A stretch of DNA of 7,996 bases, from positions 1 to 7,996 of the forward strand of contig JAJXVI010000089.1 of the NCBI GenBank assembly GCA_021782195.1. The letters are read 5' to 3'. Under the pieces are notes generated by a model. The model made no database searches. It worked only from the letters and a program-made list of their open reading frames with translations, and had not been told where the DNA came from. Below, one piece after another: positions 1-6,114 of this stretch. Position 1 is the first letter of the stretch. Every line of letters begins with the position of its first letter. The DNA is from a bacterium (GTDB lineage Bacteria > Vulcanimicrobiota > Xenobia > RGZZ01). The position numbers and the translations under genes were made by a program.

Positions 1-144
1 GTGGTGGGCCGGCTTCGCAGTGTGCGCTGCCTTTGCGTGGTGGCCTGGTTTCGCGTGCTGGACGGGAGCTGCACTGGCTCCGCCAACCAGGGATGCGAAA
101 GCAAACGACGCAACTGCTGCGCCAATGATGATCCGATTCAACAT
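1..144 (-). CDS. Secreted His/Ala/Lys-repeat protein, N-terminal part only (runs off the left edge)
   Basis: Only the first 48 codons are visible; the frame is open to base 1, so the protein continues outside the window. The start is ATG at 144-142, preceded by a purine-rich GGGGAGGGAG ribosome binding site about 8 bases upstream. Residues 1-25 form a classic Sec signal peptide: short basic start (MLNR), a hydrophobic core (IIIGAAVASFAFASLVGG) and an Ala-Ser-Ala signal peptidase I site before APVQ. The mature part is strikingly simple: three hexapeptides HAKPGH, HAKAAH and TAKPAH (residues 30-47) and a further His. The product is therefore exported, and its His-rich chain could bind metal ions or protons. 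The composition recalls acid-shock proteins such as Asr, but this is similarity of composition only and no homology is claimed. Signal peptide, start and RBS agree well; the function is unknown. Confidence 0.8.
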   Translation of the reverse strand, partial: MLNRIIIGAAVASFAFASLVGGASAAPVQHAKPGHHAKAAHTAKPAHH

Positions 145-634
145 ACTCTGAGCTCCCTCCCCCTGTCACCCTCTCGTGTTCGATCTTGCGGGCAGTCTCG
201 AGCGCAGCCATTGTACCCATCAGGTCGTCACCCTTATCAGTCTGTATCTTCAATCACTCGTGTTGCGTCGGCGCTTTTTGTCCTCTCGGTGGCCCTGCGC
301 CGTCGTGGCGGAGAACGGTACGGCACGAGAGGAAGCACTGCTGACGAGGAACTGGTCGGGTACAGACGGGGGAGAGTAGCTGATGAGTTTTGTGAAGCGT
401 CGTCGAGCGACCGGTGGGTAGCGCTTACAAGTGCGGCAATCGTGTGACCGGGGTGTAATGAAAGATTCTCGAATAACTGAACTGGGTCCGCCCGCCCACG
501 TGCTCATTCATTCGGTCAACTGATTCGCGTCAGACGTTCAGAGGCCTTCCTGCTTACAGAAATTGTTTTCTACAGGGAGGATTGCTGAAACTGCCTGTGT
601 GGCCTCCATCCGCGGGGGTGCGCCTGGCAAAGGT
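145..634. other. Intergenic stretch without a convincing gene
   Basis: This 490-base stretch separates the secreted His-rich protein from the Fe-S assembly factor. Open frames exist on both strands, but they lack ribosome binding sites, have unnatural composition and match no family that I recognise. I found no tRNA, no strong terminator and no long repeat. The part next to base 144 must hold the promoter and leader of the His-rich gene. The part near 560-634 must hold the 3' end of the Fe-S factor transcript, where only a weak GGAGG/CCTCC pairing is seen. Confidence 0.6.
210..240 (-). promoter_or_regulatory. Weak candidate sigma-70 promoter for the secreted His-rich protein
   Basis: On the minus strand a good -10 hexamer TACAAT lies at 215-210. 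A weak -35 match, CTGATA, lies at 240-235 with a 19-base spacer, longer than ideal. Transcription from here would leave an untranslated leader of about 60 bases before the ATG at 144. The assignment rests on the -10 alone. Confidence 0.28.
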
Positions 635-943
635 TCAGTCGATGGGCCCACCCAGCAGACGAACGGCGTCGTCTGACATGAGGGACGGTTCCCACGGCGG
701 CTCAAAGGTCAGCTCGACGGCAGCTTCTTTGACCCCTTCAATCTCCTCGACACGGCTGCGTGCGTCGGCTGCAATAAACGTACCCATTCCGCAGCCGGGT
801 GTGGTGAGGGTCATTGTCACCCGGACGGAGTTTTCGGGTGTTACGTCGATGTTGTAGATGAGACCGAGGTCTACGATGTTGACCGGGATTTCGGGGTCAT
901 AGACCTCCTTGAGCGCTTCCCGTACCTGTTCTGCGGTGATCAT
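635..943 (-). CDS. MIP18/DUF59 family Fe-S cluster assembly factor (SufT/PaaD-like)
   Basis: This 102-residue protein is nearly all one MIP18 (DUF59) domain. It has the family hallmarks DPEIPVNIVDLGLIY (residues 16-30) and TLTTPGCGMG (45-54) with the conserved Cys51, followed by a VELTFEPPW strand and a short C-terminal helix. Small proteins of this family act in the cytoplasm in iron-sulfur cluster assembly or delivery, usually with the Suf system (SufT) or, as PaaD, in maturing a phenylacetyl-CoA oxygenase. No suf or paa gene is visible here, so the client is unknown and a general Fe-S maturation role is the safer reading. The start at 943 is chosen because AGGAGG lies 6 bases upstream; the longer frame from 964 would begin before that site. 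It follows recD2 in the same direction after 122 bases, with a possible promoter of its own in the gap. Confidence 0.93.
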   Translation of the reverse strand: MITAEQVREALKEVYDPEIPVNIVDLGLIYNIDVTPENSVRVTMTLTTPGCGMGTFIAADARSRVEEIEGVKEAAVELTFEPPWEPSLMSDDAVRLLGGPID

Positions 944-950
944 CGGGTGC

Positions 951-956
951 CTCCTG
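951..956 (-). promoter_or_regulatory. Ribosome binding site of the Fe-S assembly factor
   Basis: The minus strand reads a strong Shine-Dalgarno core followed by CACCCG and ATG. It decides the start at 943 over the upstream in-frame ATG at 964, which has no comparable site. Confidence 0.85.
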
Positions 957-1000
957 CAAATCAATCTGCGTCGAATACCTGTTTCAGACCCGCTCGCCTG

Positions 1001-1029
1001 AACATAGAGTCGTGACTTTTCTGGTCACG
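1001..1029 (-). promoter_or_regulatory. Possible promoter with overlapping operator-like inverted repeat before the Fe-S factor
   Basis: Between recD2 and the Fe-S factor, the minus strand carries TATGTT (1006-1001) as a possible -10 and GTGACC (1028-1023) as a possible -35, 16 bases apart; each matches consensus at four of six positions. The -35 and spacer overlap a 6-bp inverted repeat, CGTGAC (1011-1016) and GTCACG (1024-1029), separated by 7 bases. No T-run follows on either strand, so a regulatory role is more likely than termination. Both elements are weak on their own. Confidence 0.3.
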
Positions 1030-1065
1030 CGTGCAGAGCCCCTCTTCCCAGGCTGGCTCGAGCAG

Positions 1066-3675
1066 TCATTCTTCGCCATCCGGTGTTTCCCTGCCCACGA
1101 AGGTCCGCTCGACGCTCCCGGAATTGCGGGGGACGGTTGCGGGAGCCGTCCGCTCTGCAGGCGGTGCAGGCGGGGACGTCCCCGGCGCTTCGTCGCGTCC
1201 GGCGGGGGAGCCTGCGAGAGGGACGGGCGCGTGCTCGCCCGGGAGCGGCGCCCCAGGTTGGGGAAGCGCTTGCGTCTGTGTCCCTACGAGCGTGCGGGGC
1301 GGGTGCTCGCTCGGGAGCGGCACCTGGGGCTGCGTATCGCACCAGAGACGCTGGGGCGAGCACGGTTCATCGAGCGTGGGCATCGTTTCTGCGTCGCGAT
1401 TGGCGGTGGTTTGAATGCGTCGGGCCAGCCGCGTAAAGCGCTTTTCCACCCGATCATTGCCGATGGCAATCTGAAGGGCCTTGCGCGATCCGACCACGAC
1501 GACGAGTTTTCTCGCACGGGTAATGGCCGTGTAGAACAGGTTTCGCACGAGCATGACAAAATGTTGCGTTGTCAGCGGGATGACGACCGCCGGGAATTCA
1601 CTGCCCTGACTCTTGTGGACGCTACACGCATATGCCAGCACAAGCTCGAGCGCTTCTTCGAAGCTGTACGTGACGGTTTCAGAGGTCCCTCCCAGGAGGC
1701 GAACCGTCAGGTTGCGCCTGTCCGTGTCCACCGAACTGACCACGCCCATGTCGCCGTTGAAGACGTTGAGCTCGTAGTTGTTCCGAATCTGCATGACCTT
1801 GTCGCCGATGCGTGCACGTCCGTTGGAGAGCGGCACCTCGCCGGATGCATCCCCACTGGCGGGGTTCAGACGTTCTTGAAGCCTCGCGTTGAGGTTGTGC
1901 ACGCCCGCCTCGCCCCGGTACATTGGAGAAATCACCTGTACGTCGGTGATCGCGTTGAATCCGTAGTGCTTCGGAAGACGCGTTGCACAGAGGTCGATGA
2001 CCGTGGCGGCGACTTCGTTGACGTCGTCTTTCTGAATGAAGAAGAAATCACCATCGCTCGTTGACGGGAGAGGAAGTTCTCCTCGGAGAAGCCGATGGGA
2101 ATTGCGCACAATCAGGCTGCCCTCTCCCTGGCGAAAAATCTCGTTGAGGAAGATTGTAGGGACGCGACCACTGCCGATCAGGTCGCGCAGAATGCATCCG
2201 GCTCCGACCGAGGGAAGCTGGTCGACGTCGCCCACCAGTACGAGGTTGGTTTTTTCAGGAAGTGCGTCGAGGAGACTTGCAAAGAGCCACGCGTCAATCA
2301 TCGACGCTTCGTCCACGATGGCAACATCGGCGTCGAGCGGACGTTCCCGGTTGCGATTGAAGGTGTGCTCCGCGGGGGCGTACTCGAGCAGCCGATGCAG
2401 GGTTCGCGCCTCTGTTGCGCTGGCCTGGGCAAGACGACGAGCTGCGCGACCGGTCGGGGCTGCGAGGGAGACCGTGAGCCCGAGTTTTTCACACCACAGC
2501 AACAGACTTCGAATCGTGGTCGTTTTTCCGGTGCCAGGGCCACCCGTCATGATGAAGACGCCGCACGTCAGCGAACGGCGCAGGCACTCGCGCTGCAACC
2601 CTGCCAGGCTGATTCCCCCGAGTTGCTCTTCAATCTTTGCGACGTCGGCGTCGTCGGGGAGGGGACGTCCCGCGTGTGCGACACGGCGCCCGATCTCCTC
2701 TGCGATTCGAGTTTCCAGGTGCAGATGGTGGGTCAGGTAGGCCGCGTCTTCGTCTATCTTGATACGCTCGGTGGCGACCGCGCTGTCGAGCGGCTCGGAG
2801 AGCGCCGTCGCTTCCACCCCGAGCAGACCGGCCGCACGTTCGAGCAGTACCTCTCGAGGGAGATACACGTGGCCCTCGTCTTCGGCCTGTTTGAGGGCGT
2901 AGAGCAGACCTGATCTCAGTCTGAACTGGTTTTCCGTGGCGATGCCGACGCGTTGTGCAATGCTGTCCGAAATCTTGAAACTGACGCCAGGAACTTCATC
3001 CGCCATTCGATATGGATTGCGCGTGATGATCTCGATGGTGCGATTTCCAAACGCGCGGTGGATCTTCTGGGCAAGGGCAGGCGTCACGTCGTGAGAGGCC
3101 AGGAACGACATGACGCGGCGCGTACCGCGATTCTGTTCGAGGGCTTCAACGATTCTTCCGCGAAGCTCGGGTCTGATACCTGAGACCTCGCTCAGGCGCT
3201 CCGGCGTGGCGTCGATGACGTGGAGTGCGTTGCCCCCCAGTGCCTGGACGATGCGTCTCGCCAGACCTTTCTTGACCCCTTTGATGATGCCGGATGCAAG
3301 ATATTTCTCGGCTTCTCGGGCGGTGTTGGGGAGCACTTCTTCGAACCAGAATGCTTTCAGCTGCCGTCCGTATTCAGGATGCGCCACCCATTCCCCCACG
3401 AAGCGGTAGGTGGTGTTGATTCGGGGTTCGTCAATCGGTCCTACGACGGTGATGGCCGTGCCCTGCGTCTGTCTCACACGTACGATGGTGAACGGGTTGT
3501 CTCCGCGGATGTCGTGGAAGAGGACGCGTTCCGCCACGCCTTCTACTGTAGCGTTGCGGTTGTCAGTGTCGTGAACGTCAGGCGGAAACGGGAGTGTCAC
3601 CGTTGACCCTGGGCAACGACGGGTGTCGTGAAGCGCGCTGCTTGCGATGCACGGACCACGAGGGGGAGCGTGCAT
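1066..3675 (-). CDS. recD2: RecD2-type ATP-dependent DNA helicase (SF1, RecD/TraA family)
   Basis: RecD2 enzymes are 5'-3' helicases that work on single-stranded DNA ends without RecB or RecC, in repair and fork maintenance. Counted from ATG at 3675, the RecD2 N-terminal OB-like domain starts near residue 43 (VEGVAERVLFHD), followed by helix-hairpin-helix-type segments. Helicase motifs follow in order: Walker A GGPGTGKT (378-385), Walker B VDEAS with Asp455-Glu456, motif III GDVDQLPSVGAG (482-493), NEIFRQ, the motif V region HKSQGSEFP (687-695) and motif VI YTAITRAR (715-722). The core ends near residue 754; about 115 Pro/Ala/Gly-rich, probably disordered residues follow, so 869 residues exceeds the usual 700-750. 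The first 26 residues look noncoding, and a GTG at 3600 with AGGG 6 bases upstream is a good alternative start (844 residues); the ATG at 3675 has GAGGG 5 bases upstream. No recB or recC is nearby, which supports RecD2 over RecBCD RecD. Confidence 0.95.
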   Translation of the reverse strand: MHAPPRGPCIASSALHDTRRCPGSTVTLPFPPDVHDTDNRNATVEGVAERVLFHDIRGDNPFTIVRVRQTQGTAITVVGPIDEPRINTTYRFVGEWVAHPEYGRQLKAFWFEEVLPNTAREAEKYLASGIIKGVKKGLARRIVQALGGNALHVIDATPERLSEVSGIRPELRGRIVEALEQNRGTRRVMSFLASHDVTPALAQKIHRAFGNRTIEIITRNPYRMADEVPGVSFKISDSIAQRVGIATENQFRLRSGLLYALKQAEDEGHVYLPREVLLERAAGLLGVEATALSEPLDSAVATERIKIDEDAAYLTHHLHLETRIAEEIGRRVAHAGRPLPDDADVAKIEEQLGGISLAGLQRECLRRSLTCGVFIMTGGPGTGKTTTIRSLLLWCEKLGLTVSLAAPTGRAARRLAQASATEARTLHRLLEYAPAEHTFNRNRERPLDADVAIVDEASMIDAWLFASLLDALPEKTNLVLVGDVDQLPSVGAGCILRDLIGSGRVPTIFLNEIFRQGEGSLIVRNSHRLLRGELPLPSTSDGDFFFIQKDDVNEVAATVIDLCATRLPKHYGFNAITDVQVISPMYRGEAGVHNLNARLQERLNPASGDASGEVPLSNGRARIGDKVMQIRNNYELNVFNGDMGVVSSVDTDRRNLTVRLLGGTSETVTYSFEEALELVLAYACSVHKSQGSEFPAVVIPLTTQHFVMLVRNLFYTAITRARKLVVVVGSRKALQIAIGNDRVEKRFTRLARRIQTTANRDAETMPTLDEPCSPQRLWCDTQPQVPLPSEHPPRTLVGTQTQALPQPGAPLPGEHAPVPLAGSPAGRDEAPGTSPPAPPAERTAPATVPRNSGSVERTFVGRETPDGEE
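1231..1324 (-). repeat. In-frame 72-bp-spaced duplication in the RecD2 C-terminal tail
   Basis: Bases 1231-1252 and 1303-1324 are direct copies of 22 bases differing at two positions, offset by 72 bases (24 codons). They encode PLPGEHAP and PLPSEHPP in the disordered tail. This suggests that the tail grew by tandem duplication. The tail region is visibly richer in G and C than the helicase core. Confidence 0.7.
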
Positions 3676-3691
3676 CGCCGCCCTCGTGCAT
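3645..3691. repeat. Interleaved inverted repeats around the upstream recD2 start
   Basis: CGATGCACG (3645-3653) pairs with CGTGCATCG (3669-3677) across 15 bases. CACGAGGG (3657-3664) pairs with CCCTCGTG (3681-3688) across 16 bases. CGTGCAT also recurs directly at 3685-3691. The two pairings overlap, so they cannot both form fully. The cluster contains the ATG at 3675 and its GAGGG site. It could be an operator, or a leader structure limiting translation. Confidence 0.55.
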
Positions 3692-3832
3692 GACTGCCTG
3701 TTCGTTGCGCGGCCTGCGATGCAGGTGTCACGGGTGCCGCACAGGCCGTACGTGTTCCAGGCAGCATTGCAGGGGCAGGGTCACCGTGCGACACTCGCGT
3801 ACCCTTTACGCACCAGGCGCCTGGAAGACCAT
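3676..3832. other. Gap between the zinc-ribbon gene and recD2
   Basis: This gap follows the stop of the zinc-ribbon gene. It contains a perfect 12-bp palindrome CCAGGCGCCTGG at 3813-3824 and, beside it, a 5-bp hairpin GCGTA/TACGC (3797-3811). Neither is followed by a T-run on the minus strand, so neither is a standard terminator. If recD2 starts at 3600 the gap grows to 232 bases. I see no clear promoter. Confidence 0.45.
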
Positions 3833-5776
3833 TCACGCCTCGGCCATTCGGTCAACCAGGTCGGATTGCATTTCAATCTGTGCCTGTTGCATCTCGCCTC
3901 CGGCAATGAGCGCGTTTTCGAGTCCACGTTGCATGACAGCAAGGTGGCTGGCCCGTGCCCCCTCGATCATGAGGTCGACGCCCGCGAGCATTGCGGTCAG
4001 GGTTGCACGAAAACGACCGGTAAATTTGCTCAACATGGAGTCTCCGGCACGGTCGGCGCGTCCGGCTAGCCCTGTTTCAAAGTTGTGGGCAATTCCCCGC
4101 CACTCCTCGGCGGCTGCCTGGAGCGATGGGACGAGGCCGGGCAGTTCTGCGCCGCCTTCGGCCTGTTCCCAGATTGCTTGCAGACGCTGCAGGTTGCCAG
4201 GCAACCGGGTCGTGCTCTCCTCGCCACCGTGGATGTCGGTGTAGACCGTGTCGTCGAGAGTGGTTGTGGGCAGGGTTGCGTTGCAATGGGTGCAGTATCG
4301 GTTGGACGCCAGGTTCGACGCACCGCATCGCAGGCAGGAGACCGTGCGTTCTCGAGCCTCCCGCTGTGCTTCGGCAGCCGCGCGACTGGCGCTGGCAAGT
4401 TCCATGGTGGCCGGATGAATCGCGGTCAGGCGCAAGAAGCCGTTTCGAAGATGGCTCTCATCGTGTTCTTCCAGGTAGCGCCCCATCTCTTCGAGGGCGG
4501 CGGTCTGCTCTGCCAGCAGGGTGCGCATGCCGGTGAGGTCGGGGTTGCCGGTTTCATCGATCTGGTTGATGAGGTCCTGCTGCATGTCGAGGTAGTGGTT
4601 GACGCGCTCAATGACGTATGCGGGGTCAACCGACTCCGAGGTGAGCCGGCCCAGGAGTTCCACGATTTCCTGGAGTTGTGGAGCTCCGTGGAGGGCCTCT
4701 ACGTGCCTGGCAAGCGCGTCTTGTAGTTGCTCGTGCGCGGTGGACGCGGTTTCGAAGCGAGTTGCCAGCATCGACACGGTGGCGGAATCCCGGATGGCCA
4801 GGACGGGATCATCGCGCAGGGTAGCCATCCAGGGGAGTGCGGTGGACCCGAGGAGTTCCATGGCTTCCTGGAGCGCGTGTACTTCGCTGCTGACCATGAA
4901 GGCCAGCGGGAATCTTGGGACAGTGTCGAGTGCGGAGGCGTAAAGTCCGCCCAGCGTTCGGAGACGACCGGCGGTCTGCTGGACGATTGAAGGCGGAACG
5001 GTTCCACGCCCAGCGAGTGTGACTGCTTTCAGCAGTTCGTCAAGCGCGACGAGTTTCGACCACGAAACATCGTTTCGGGAGATCTCGTCCATGCGCGTGA
5101 GGGGCCCCATAAGGCGTCTTGTTGAGGTGCCGAGGAGGACGAGTGCGTCATCAAGTGCCTTTCCTGAACCGCGCGTTAGGTACGTGGCCAGTGCCCCGAG
5201 CGCGGCCTCTAACTGTTTGTATGCGCTGGCCCATTCCTGGGTCAGGCCGGCGGGGGCTTCGTGCAGGGCACAAAAACGCGTGAAGGTTTCAGCAAGATTC
5301 TGTGCGGTGCTGCTGACGCCGCCGAACAGTTCCTGCAGAAGTTGCCGTGGCACCAGGCCGTCGCGTACGTTTCTCCCGATCAGGATGACGCGGTTGATGA
5401 GCGGCATCGGTGACGCGCGCGGAATTCTTCGCTCCAGTTCGTCTAGCTGGCCGAGGGCGGGCAGGAGTTCTTTCAAGCTGTAGGTCAGGTCGTCGAGAGC
5501 GTGGCGAAAACGAAACGAGTCCTGGCTGGCAATCGCCTGTTCGAGGGTGCGCATCGTCTGCACGTTGTGACGAAACAGTGACCGAATGTCGGTCACTTTC
5601 TGGCCCGTTTCTCCGCGAAGTGGAATCGATACGCACAGGGCCTCGAACAATCGCTCCTGTTCGCGCATCATCTGTCGTGCGTCGGCAAGAGTGGCGCGGA
5701 CGGGCGCGAGATCCGTGGTCTCGAGGGCGTGGCGCCCGGTTTCCAGCAGGCGGAGAAGGCGAGGGTGGATGATCAT
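3833..5776 (-). CDS. Large helical protein of unknown function with a central zinc ribbon
   Basis: I do not recognise a family for this 647-residue protein. Residues 1-480 are almost entirely amphipathic helix, rich in Leu, Ala, Glu, Arg and Gln with few prolines, suggesting coiled-coil or helical-bundle repeats. A zinc ribbon follows: Cys481-x2-Cys484-x10-Cys495-x2-Cys498 (CLRCGASN ... YCTHC), as in double-Cys rubredoxin-like knuckles. A short Thr/Asp-rich linker (LDDTVYTDIHGG) leads to a second helical block of about 130 residues. There is no signal peptide or membrane segment, so it is probably cytoplasmic and may be a scaffold or adaptor. The ATG at 5776 has no Shine-Dalgarno sequence; a TAGAAT hexamer ends 9 bases upstream, so a leaderless transcript is possible. 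It precedes recD2 in the same direction, but the gap leaves co-transcription unproven. Confidence 0.85.
   Translation of the reverse strand: MIIHPRLLRLLETGRHALETTDLAPVRATLADARQMMREQERLFEALCVSIPLRGETGQKVTDIRSLFRHNVQTMRTLEQAIASQDSFRFRHALDDLTYSLKELLPALGQLDELERRIPRASPMPLINRVILIGRNVRDGLVPRQLLQELFGGVSSTAQNLAETFTRFCALHEAPAGLTQEWASAYKQLEAALGALATYLTRGSGKALDDALVLLGTSTRRLMGPLTRMDEISRNDVSWSKLVALDELLKAVTLAGRGTVPPSIVQQTAGRLRTLGGLYASALDTVPRFPLAFMVSSEVHALQEAMELLGSTALPWMATLRDDPVLAIRDSATVSMLATRFETASTAHEQLQDALARHVEALHGAPQLQEIVELLGRLTSESVDPAYVIERVNHYLDMQQDLINQIDETGNPDLTGMRTLLAEQTAALEEMGRYLEEHDESHLRNGFLRLTAIHPATMELASASRAAAEAQREARERTVSCLRCGASNLASNRYCTHCNATLPTTTLDDTVYTDIHGGEESTTRLPGNLQRLQAIWEQAEGGAELPGLVPSLQAAAEEWRGIAHNFETGLAGRADRAGDSMLSKFTGRFRATLTAMLAGVDLMIEGARASHLAVMQRGLENALIAGGEMQQAQIEMQSDLVDRMAEA
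4279..4336 (-). other. Zinc-ribbon segment within the 647-residue protein
   Basis: This segment encodes the four metal-ligand cysteines, Cys481, Cys484, Cys495 and Cys498. The CxxC-x10-CxxC spacing is typical of small zinc ribbons. It is the only recognisable motif in the protein and separates the long N-terminal helical part from the shorter C-terminal one. Confidence 0.75.
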
Positions 5777-5878
5777 GGACAGGGGATTCTACGCCCGCAA
5801 TCGTACACCCCTGCACGCACTCGAGACGCCGGCCCCTGTTCTTCGGCCCGCATCACTACGCACCGCCTTGTGCCTGCC

Positions 5879-5935
5879 TGATACCACATTGTATCCCAGT
5901 TCTCAGGCCATGAACTGGGATACAATGTGGTATCA
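5879..5935. repeat. Perfect 24-bp inverted repeat with 9-base spacer
   Basis: The arms at 5879-5902 and 5912-5935 are exact reverse complements over 24 bp, with 5903-5911 between them. The outer part of each arm is itself a small inverted repeat, GATAC-N6-GTATC (5880-5895 and 5919-5934). The arms are more AT-rich than the surroundings. No T-run follows on either strand, so it is not a standard intrinsic terminator. It lies 103 bases upstream of the zinc-ribbon gene and after the terminator-like hairpin of the surface-protein gene. It could be a double operator, an isolated palindromic element of REP or MITE type, or an RNA hairpin. Confidence 0.9.
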
Positions 5936-5971
5936 CGATGCAGTTCGTCCTGTCACGCAGACCCGTCTGAG

Positions 5972-6028
5972 GAGAAAAGCCAGAGAGCACGAGGAGGAAA
6001 CTTCGAACCATCCTCTCGTGCTCTCTGG
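5972..6028 (-). terminator. Intrinsic terminator-like hairpin after the surface-protein gene
   Basis: The arms 5980-5993 and 6015-6028 pair over 14 bp (CCAGAGAGCACGAG and its complement) and can extend by four more pairs past one bulge. The loop contains TTCGAA. Read on the minus strand, the stem is followed at once by CTTTTCTCC, a short but usable T-run. It lies about 90 bases after the stop at 6115 and fits a rho-independent terminator for that gene. Confidence 0.7.
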
Positions 6029-6047
6029 GTCCAACGTGCTCAATTTG

Positions 6048-6088
6048 CTTCTCGTGCTGTTGCGTCGGAACCGTCACAGCACGAGAAG
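6048..6088 (-). repeat. Second hairpin directly after the surface-protein stop
   Basis: CTTCTCGTGCTGT (6048-6060) pairs perfectly over 13 bp with 6076-6088 across 15 bases. It begins 26 bases after the stop codon. No T-run follows on the minus strand, so it may protect the mRNA 3' end or compete with the next hairpin. Both hairpins share the core AGCACGAG / CTCGTGCT. Confidence 0.75.
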
Positions 6089-6114
6089 TTGCGGTTCAGG
6101 CAGTTCCAGAGCGA

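Larger units (their letters stand above)
5777..6114. other. Palindrome-rich intergenic region
   Basis: This 338-base stretch between the surface-protein gene and the zinc-ribbon gene has no credible gene. It carries three separate long inverted repeats (5879-5935, 5980-6028, 6048-6088), a high density for this window. The upstream region of the zinc-ribbon gene (5777-5878) shows only isolated -10-like hexamers, TAGAAT at 5791-5786 and TACGAT at 5805-5800 on the minus strand, without a matching -35. Confidence 0.6.

Noticed and set aside
1..447. Plus-strand frame of 148 codons starting with GTG at the left edge
   Set aside because: It overlaps the minus-strand signal-peptide gene and has no visible ribosome binding site. 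Its composition is Arg/Ser/Cys-rich, as expected for a shadow frame in GC-rich DNA.
250..507. Minus-strand frame of 85 codons in the left intergenic stretch
   Set aside because: There is no ribosome binding site before its ATG, no recognisable motif, and codon use is unlike the neighbouring genes.
1012..2064. Plus-strand 350-codon frame opposite recD2
   Set aside because: The minus strand encodes complete helicase motifs here; the plus frame is Arg/His-rich without any family features.
1066..3675. RecD subunit of RecBCD, or conjugative TraA relaxase-helicase
   Set aside because: There is no recB or recC next to it and no relaxase domain. The N-terminal OB-like and helix-hairpin-helix-type region fits RecD2.
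5879..5935. Long palindrome considered as a dif/Xer site, attC site or transposon terminal repeat pair
   Set aside because: It does not resemble the dif consensus, is a perfect hairpin unlike attC, and there is no transposase or target duplication between or beside the arms.
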